The notes beneath the pieces were generated by a model, which searched no databases, was not told the origin of the DNA, and saw only the letters and a program-made list of their open reading frames with translations. This document shows positions 61,901 through 64,000 of a DNA stretch of 64,000 nucleotides, piece after piece. The position numbers and the translations under genes were made by a program. Source of the stretch: Cephalotus follicularis (Eukaryota > Streptophyta > Magnoliopsida > Oxalidales > Cephalotaceae); the NCBI GenBank assembly GCA_001972305.1, contig BDDD01001451.1, positions 124,001 through 188,000 of the forward strand. The letters run 5' to 3'. Position 1 is the first letter of the stretch. Each line of letters begins with the position of its first letter.

Positions 61901-64000
61901 GAACCTATCAGGAGTATAATATTTATTGATGGGCATGCATGCATGTTACTCGAACATATCGAGTAATTATACGTTTTATTATAGAATATTTTAGTGTATG
62001 AGATCATCGATCTGATATATCTAATCTTTTTTTTCCTTTTCTTTTCCCTTAATTTCTTTTGTATTAATTAGATGACATAGAAGATTTAAAGTCCATGTGC
62101 CTGAGCAATGTATGAAAAAGACCTTATATCTATGGGTAAGAAAGAGAGTGTATAAAATGTAGGAGAAAAGTGAAAGAGTAACTAGAACTTCCTGCAAGTG
62201 AATAAAAAGGTCCTGTTGAATATCTGTGTTTGTTTCCCCATTCTTTCCCTTCATAAGCACATTCATTTCTCTCAATAAGGGTGGTGTCGCTCTCTTAGCC
62301 TTGAAGCAACTATGACAAGATCCAATTGAATTTGGTAGTGCCTAGTCAACTTAAAAAGTGTTGAACAAGTGGTGGTAAACAAAAATATATGGCCAAAGGT
62401 GGTTCTTTGGCAAATTCTCTTACACATGTAATATCAATGAAGATGTAACTGCATGCAATGATCAATTATTTATTGCTGAAAACTAGCTGATATCTAGCGG
62501 CTAGTTGGGGCCCTAGTGTGCCAATTTTACAATGGAATGTAACTATTTCATCACCCTTAAGAGCAGTGTAGAAAGGTTTCACTTCAAACTTTCTGTGATC
62601 AGTTCATTTGTATCCCAAACTATCCCCCTTCTTACCCATAGAATAACATTTTCTAACACATTTAAAAAATAAGAAAAATTGTGTACCAGTCGACATTGCT
62701 TTTTCAAAATCAGGGTACCAATTCATGCCCCCATCACAAAACCAGTAATAGAACTTGCCGCCGTACCTTCTCTATTATCTTCAATACTAGTGAAATATCA
62801 ACCCTATCCTCACTCCAAACATCCTTCCAAACACGCTTATCTACAAGCCCTCCACCCACCTATAGAGCATTGTTCTGAAATTCTCCTTGCTGGATCCCTC
62901 ACTATTGCTTGATTTAAAAAAAAATGTATTTGTCCCACCCCACCCTGATTCTTTTTTATACTCATGTGAGGTCTATTTTAGTACATCTCATGTTGTCCTA
63001 TATTTCACCTCCATCACATGCTTGTCTTAATTCATGCCTACTGATATATGTACGCTTTTATTTCCTCCACCAACTTAAAAGAATGGAAGGATCGTATTCA
63101 CAAAACAGCCCCAGCTTCTGCTCTTATATTGCTTGCTATTGTGGGTAATATAACTTTGAGTAATTTTAATATGCCTATATATGTGTGATAGCACTCTTTA
63201 CATCAACATATATGATTGATGTTATTGTTTCATTTCTGTTACATTTGTATTTTTCTCTGTTACTTCCACATACTGACACACATCGGTTTTCCTTTTTGTA
63301 TTGTAGAGATTCCATTGCGAGCATTGACTGTGAATGGCTAATTTATGTCGTAATGATGATGTTTACCCTTTTTCCTGCAGGGGAATTAGGGTCAGTTCTT
63401 CATTTTCATTCCTTGAGGTGGTTGTGGGTAGTGAGGTCGCAGACAAAGCCACTTTTGAGTATATGAACCATGACAGTGATAGTAGGGAGAAAAGGATAAT
63501 TTATTTGCATCTGAAGAAATTTTTTCGTGGCAAACGTTTTACTAACCACTTTTTCCTTAAAAGACTTCAGGAGAAGCATGAATTGGGAGAGCTTGTGTGC
63601 GTCAGTGGTAAGGTGATTTTCTTATTTATATGTTTTGGCTATTTCTTTGCTCTCCAAAAAGTTTAATTTGTAATTTTTTCAATTTTGATGAACTGTTTCT
63701 TTTTTTGAGTGGTGTTATCATCCATATGCGTGACAAATTGCAGCATTTTTCAATTGAGGATATCTCTGTCATTTAATTACTGTAGTCTACTTCATTTTGC
63801 TTGATGTCTAACATGATCTGGATTTAATTATGGTGTAGCAGGAGGGTAAGAACTCATTTTTATATATTTTTTCTGGTTTCGTTGGTTTAGCCTTCTATAA
63901 CTCTGTCCCTTTTGGTCATATGCATTAGGTTTTTTGTTAGAACATGCTATATCTGACACTTAACCTCATGGACTAAGTTATATTTTACTCTTATTAGATT
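55933..64000 (+). CDS. RECG: ATP-dependent DNA helicase RecG homolog, organellar (N-terminal part, runs off the window)
   Basis: Exons: 55933-56057, 56147-56282, 58607-59293, 59384-59496 and 63381-63612. All borders are GT-AG and phases join to about 431 residues without a stop. Recognition rests on the plant RecG N-terminus (CSRSKHKFTEKLLEEVDGYD) and the wedge/OB region (LDKSITCIPELSKRNSRQLD, LLHHFPRSYVDLRNAQ, GKVLSSRGIRVSSSFSFLEVVVG). RecG remodels branched DNA and suppresses unwanted recombination; plant homologues act in mitochondria and plastids. The helicase motifs should follow right of 64000. The start is uncertain: Met 55933 or Met 55954 in the same frame. The introns at 56283-58606 and 59497-63380 are enlarged by minus-strand copia remnants. 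The coding exons themselves look intact. Confidence 0.88.
57005..57960 (-). pseudogene. Copia integrase fragment
   Basis: The frame 57834-57370 shows GHLSFRVWSTLFP, FSIIHFDPCDGFKNIISFIDNC and LHSDNGTKY. 57323-57123 continues with DVLTAAYLVNRIPSS. Further code to about 57005 gives the VFLSYSALHKGY end with shifts. The sequence is close in type to family X integrase. It is not functional. Confidence 0.85.
58210..58329 (-). mobile_element. Copia LTR (120 bp)
   Basis: TG...CA ends, with a primer-like TGGTATTAGAG just inside on the minus strand. The bases outside are GTTAT; the partner is lost with the left end. Confidence 0.65.
59690..60803 (-). pseudogene. Copia reverse transcriptase and RNase H fragments
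   Basis: Reverse transcriptase frame 60803-60573 has VNVDD where YVDD is expected. The region 60570-60065 is broken by several stops and shifts. RNase H 60061-59663 keeps SAESEYRAM, KHIEIECHFI and EQLADVFTKSL. It is inactive. Confidence 0.85.
60807..61411 (-). mobile_element. Tandem TRIM: three LTRs, two internal regions
   Basis: Units of about 272 bp. LTR-like blocks: 60807-60868 (truncated), 61030-61140 and 61302-61411, each ending ACCTTAACA or ACATCTTAACA. On the minus strand each full LTR is followed by TGGTATCAGAGC or a decayed form (61029-61018; 61301-61290), then an internal part of about 160 bp, then a CACGTGAGG tract. No coding frame. This is the LTR-internal-LTR-internal-LTR layout known for TRIM elements. 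Confidence 0.75.
61768..63380. other. Rest of RECG intron
   Basis: A/T-rich intron DNA ending in the acceptor TTTCCTGCAG at 63380. The frames at 62679-63148 have no recognisable content. Confidence 0.6.

Overview
The window reads as nuclear DNA of a eudicot plant. The host genes have introns with GT/AG borders and encode plant families: a serine carboxypeptidase-like protein, the chloroplast SET-domain methyltransferase LSMT, the organellar helicase RECG, and remains of a CDK-type kinase. Most of the rest is Ty1/copia retrotransposon sequence with tRNA-Met-type primer sites (TGGTATCAGA). No species can be named from the sequence alone.

Layout. 1-10667 is a nest of LTR elements. A fragment of a long LTR (1-1338) interrupts the pol gene of a plus-strand copia element with a 2.1-kb 3' LTR (1339-5944). 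That element in turn interrupts a minus-strand copia element (5945-10667). 10668-18632 is the gene-rich part: intronless SCPL50 (+, 11234-12619) faces a complete six-exon LSMT gene (-, 13521-16566, 479 codons). 18633-43874 is a 25-kb complex built mainly from one copia family (called family X here) with short LTRs of about 237 bp. It holds four LTR copies, both orientations, head-to-head leaders, strand switches at short shared motifs and a 2-kb scrambled mosaic. The first and last LTRs are flanked by GTACC and ATACC. The complex was later hit by a deleted Tork-like copia (18691-22300), by three 2.7-3.1-kb solo LTRs of one TGTCACGCCC family (24534-27682, 34596-37342, 40137-42955), and by a solo LTR related to the 3804-5944 LTR (28918-30855). 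Target-site duplications (TSDs) could be read for all of these.

43875-50050 carries two exons of a decayed CDK-like kinase, whose intron holds a two-LTR copia element (44725-49214). 50656-51895 is a Mutator-like element without a transposase. From about 52740 to the right edge lies RECG (+), of which five coding exons are visible (55933-63612). Two of its introns hold degraded minus-strand copia elements, one carrying a tandem three-LTR TRIM array.

Intact function is expected only from SCPL50, LSMT and RECG. SCPL50 has a secretory signal and a complete Ser-Asp-His triad. LSMT has a transit-peptide-like N-terminus and SET motifs. RECG is incomplete only because the window ends. All retroelement reading frames carry stops or frameshifts. 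The most unusual object is the family X complex, whose junctions look like template switching rather than successive insertion.
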